Positions 6,263 to 7,629 of a stretch of DNA of 7,629 nt are shown piece after piece. This stretch comes from Candidatus Aenigmatarchaeota archaeon (GTDB lineage Archaea; Aenigmatarchaeota; Aenigmatarchaeia; PWEA01; B50-G16). Every line of letters begins with the position of its first letter. Position 1 is the first letter of the stretch. The stretch spans positions 1 to 7,629 of the forward strand of contig QMZU01000033.1 of assembly GCA_003663345.1 (NCBI GenBank), in the 5' to 3' direction. The translations under genes were made by a program, and so were the position numbers. Below the pieces are notes generated by a model. It did no database searches. It worked only from the letters and a program-made list of their open reading frames with translations, and was not told the DNA's origin.

Positions 6263-6940
6263 ATGGTAAGAAGATATGATCCAAGTTTGGTGTTGTACTT
6301 GCCTTTAGAGGAAGGTAGTGGCAACATAGCACATGATGTTAGTGGTTCTGGAAATCATGGGACAGTTTACGGTGCATCTTGGGTTGATGGAAGGTTTGGT
6401 AAGGCTTTAAGCTTTGATGGAGACGACTATGTGGAAGTGGCTCATGATTCTAGTCTTGCCTTTACTTCAGAAGATTTCACTTTGACAGCATGGATTTATC
6501 CTACTATTGTTTCTGGTGATCAAGAAATAATTACAAAAGGAAGATATGAAGAAGATGGATATTATTTTGTTCTTGACACTAATGGTAGATTGTGGCTTCA
6601 AATCAATCAAAATCTTGCTCACCAGTCTACTTATAGTTATGCGGACATTTCAGCAAATAATTGGTATTTCGTATGTGCTATAAGAAATGGAACATTAGGA
6701 TATATCTATATAAATGGAGTGGATAGAACAGAAGTACAAGAAAATATCACAAATCCAACTACAAATACACGCACTCTTAAAATAGGAAGATACGACTCTG
6801 AAATGAATTATTTTCATGGAATAATAGATGAGGTTCGCATCTACTCAAGAGTCCTCACACAGTTAGAAATTAACCTACTATATAACACAGGTGTTCTAAG
6901 GTACACATCAGTACCTATGATAGCTAGGAAGGTTGCATAA
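6263..6940 (+). CDS. Single-domain LamG/concanavalin A-like lectin protein
   Basis: This 225-residue protein is almost entirely one LamG-type jelly roll (about residues 8-205). Diagnostic stretches are VLYLPLEEGSGNIAHDVSGS (10-29), the GKALSFDGDDYVEV strand (46-59), FTLTAWIYP (72-80), NNWYFVCAIRNG (132-143), LGYIYINGVDR (145-155), LKIGRYDSEMNYFHGIIDEV (172-191) and RIYSRVLTQLEI (192-203). Members of this fold bind carbohydrates or proteins and are often appended to surface and fibre proteins; no catalytic residues are evident. There is no signal peptide. The gene starts immediately after the TAA of the preceding gene and in the same frame, so the pair behaves like one polypeptide split by a stop. 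The short tail (206-225) is basic and may contact a partner. Its core (6370-6837) has 7 CpG while its ends have none, suggesting an exchanged module. Role inferred: accessory receptor-binding or decoration protein. Confidence 0.9.
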   Translation: MVRRYDPSLVLYLPLEEGSGNIAHDVSGSGNHGTVYGASWVDGRFGKALSFDGDDYVEVAHDSSLAFTSEDFTLTAWIYPTIVSGDQEIITKGRYEEDGYYFVLDTNGRLWLQINQNLAHQSTYSYADISANNWYFVCAIRNGTLGYIYINGVDRTEVQENITNPTTNTRTLKIGRYDSEMNYFHGIIDEVRIYSRVLTQLEINLLYNTGVLRYTSVPMIARKVA

Positions 6941-6942
6941 CC

Positions 6943-7071
6943 ATGGATGAATACAAACTAAACATATTTAGATCATCACAGAAAATTAACATGCACAGCA
7001 CTAATATCAAGTTATTAATATATCGGTCTATGAAGAATATATTGTTAGGTGATAATGATGGAGATAGTTAA
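6943..7071 (+). CDS. Possible 42-residue small protein
   Basis: From ATG 6943 an open frame of 42 codons ends at TAA 7069-7071, overlapping the next gene's start by 14 bases. AGGAAGG at 6926-6932 lies ten bases upstream, a somewhat long spacing. The product is polar and basic (MDEYKLNIFRSSQK..., then MKNILLGDNDGDS) with no recognisable domain, signal peptide or cysteine pattern. It uses a CGG arginine codon, rare in this DNA. It fills nearly the whole 117-base gap between two genes, which favours a real gene or a leader, but such a frame could arise by chance in AT-rich DNA. Confidence 0.35.
   Translation: MDEYKLNIFRSSQKINMHSTNIKLLIYRSMKNILLGDNDGDS
7013..7023 (+). promoter_or_regulatory. Second copy of the TATTAATATAT motif
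   Basis: This is identical over 11 bases to 3537-3547 and sits 45 bases before ATG 7058. If it is a promoter, the last gene would start a new transcript after the adhesin module. It overlaps the doubtful small ORF, and no second promoter element is visible. Confidence 0.25.
7047..7053 (+). promoter_or_regulatory. Shine-Dalgarno site for the last gene
   Basis: AGGTGAT matches the anti-SD core and lies four bases before ATG 7058. The alternative ATG at 7055 would leave only one base, so 7058 is preferred. An in-frame stop at 7046-7048 rules out longer forms beyond GTG 7049. Confidence 0.6.
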
Positions 7072-7629
7072 GAAACCAGATCCTACTACTCAATATGCCA
7101 AAACACCTGCATATTGTGTAAGGCTACTCAAAACAGATACTGGAGAGACAGTTGAACATAGAAGAACATTACAGTTTGAAGACAAGATAATAATGTGGAA
7201 GGACATAAGTGACATTATAGAAGGAATAGTGTCTAGAGGTACATTTGAAGATTTAAAGAAGATATATGAGGCAGTAACTGGTAGAAAATACAGTGGATAC
7301 TATAGAAAGAAGGATGTGTTGAAGAAACTACTGAAGTTCTACTTTAAATATGAAGAGCCTAAACCAAAGAAAGTACTGGAGTATGTGGTGTATGGAATAA
7401 AGAAACTGAGAAGTATAGTGGAATCTGAAGAGAAGAGACTGTCAAAGATATTCCGTAAGTATGCCATCCTTAGTGGTAGGTGGGGATTAGGATGTCCATA
7501 TAACTGTGGTAGACACTGGATATTCAAGCCTAGTGATGACCTAAGTGGTTTTGTACCTGAAGACCCATATGCAATGTCTGGTCCTCAACCTACAGTACTT
7601 GATAGTTGGGTGTATGTTGCTCCAGACAC
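7058..7629 (+). CDS. Unrecognised protein, 5' part only (runs off the window end)
   Basis: An open frame of 190 complete codons runs from ATG 7058 to the window edge without a stop; I do not recognise the family. The N-terminal third (MEIVKKPDPTTQYAKTPAYC...) is polar. Residues about 40-135 are strongly helical and lysine/glutamate-rich (KDISDIIEGIVSRG, FEDLKKIYEAV, KKDVLKKLLKFYFKYEE, KKLRSIVESEEKRLSKIF). Around 141-154 there is RWGLGCPYNCGRHW, with C146 and C150 spaced as in a zinc or iron-sulphur knuckle plus a nearby histidine; partner ligands may lie beyond the window. The end is Pro/Gly-rich (PYAMSGPQPTVLDSW). Codon style matches the large enzyme gene (CpG almost absent, AGA/AGG arginines except one CGT). 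Its start is well supported by AGGTGAT and a stop just upstream in frame. It could be a structural or a DNA-associated protein; the sequence does not decide. Confidence 0.8.
   Translation, partial: MEIVKKPDPTTQYAKTPAYCVRLLKTDTGETVEHRRTLQFEDKIIMWKDISDIIEGIVSRGTFEDLKKIYEAVTGRKYSGYYRKKDVLKKLLKFYFKYEEPKPKKVLEYVVYGIKKLRSIVESEEKRLSKIFRKYAILSGRWGLGCPYNCGRHWIFKPSDDLSGFVPEDPYAMSGPQPTVLDSWVYVAPD

Noticed and set aside
6263..6940. Diversity-generating retroelement target in the LamG gene
   Set aside because: No template repeat, no adenine-biased variable tail and no reverse transcriptase are present in the window.
6941..7057. Rho-independent terminator or tRNA in the longest gap
   Set aside because: No GC-rich stem followed by a T run and no cloverleaf pattern could be found; the gap is mostly filled by the doubtful 42-codon frame.
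6007..7527. Minus-strand frames near 6007-6327 and 7339-7527
   Set aside because: They lie antisense to the end of the adhesin gene and to the unfinished last gene, and show no ribosome site or recognisable protein features.

Overview
This 7.6 kb window looks like part of a double-stranded DNA virus (phage or archaeal virus) or a provirus, probably from a thermophilic host. All genes lie on the + strand and are packed with gaps of about 0 to 115 bases, most with clear Shine-Dalgarno sequences. One very large nucleic-acid repair enzyme is followed by a run of small and large beta-rich structural or adhesion proteins. There is no integrase, terminase or capsid gene in view, so 'virus' is an inference from gene types and packing. 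'Thermophile' rests only on the K/E/I/Y/V-rich, Q-poor composition of the enzyme. I cannot decide between a bacterial and an archaeal host.

Layout. 24-3542 encodes a 1172-residue fusion: a metallo-beta-lactamase (MBL) fold hydrolase, a probable ASCH/PUA-like domain, a helical region with repeated units, a pol-beta-type nucleotidyltransferase core, an ATP-dependent DNA ligase (adenylation plus OB domains), and a four-cysteine C-terminal module. 3583-3966 encodes a small beta-rich probable virion protein. 3968-6262 encodes a 764-residue multidomain adhesin or fibre-like protein with a galactose-binding-like jelly roll, a LamG/concanavalin-like domain and a terminal calcium-binding motif. 6263-6940 encodes a single-domain LamG lectin-like protein, directly abutting and in the same frame as the gene before it. 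6943-7071 is a doubtful 42-codon ORF. 7058 to the window end is the 5' part of an unrecognised gene that continues beyond the window.

How they may work together. Genes 3583-6940 read as a structural/receptor-recognition module. The first enzyme combines activities that resemble end processing (MBL nuclease), gap filling or nucleotide addition (NTase) and sealing (ligase) in one chain. This is comparable in logic, not in homology, to the Artemis/Pol X/Lig IV set or to bacterial LigD.

Two sequence-level signals stand out. The DNA is almost devoid of CpG (2 in the first ~3.7 kb by hand count). Against that background, the middle of the adhesin gene (4113-5332, 27 CpG) and the core of the LamG gene (6370-6837, 7 CpG) have ordinary CpG levels. 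The termini of both genes keep the CpG-poor style, which suggests exchange of receptor-binding cassettes into a conserved scaffold.
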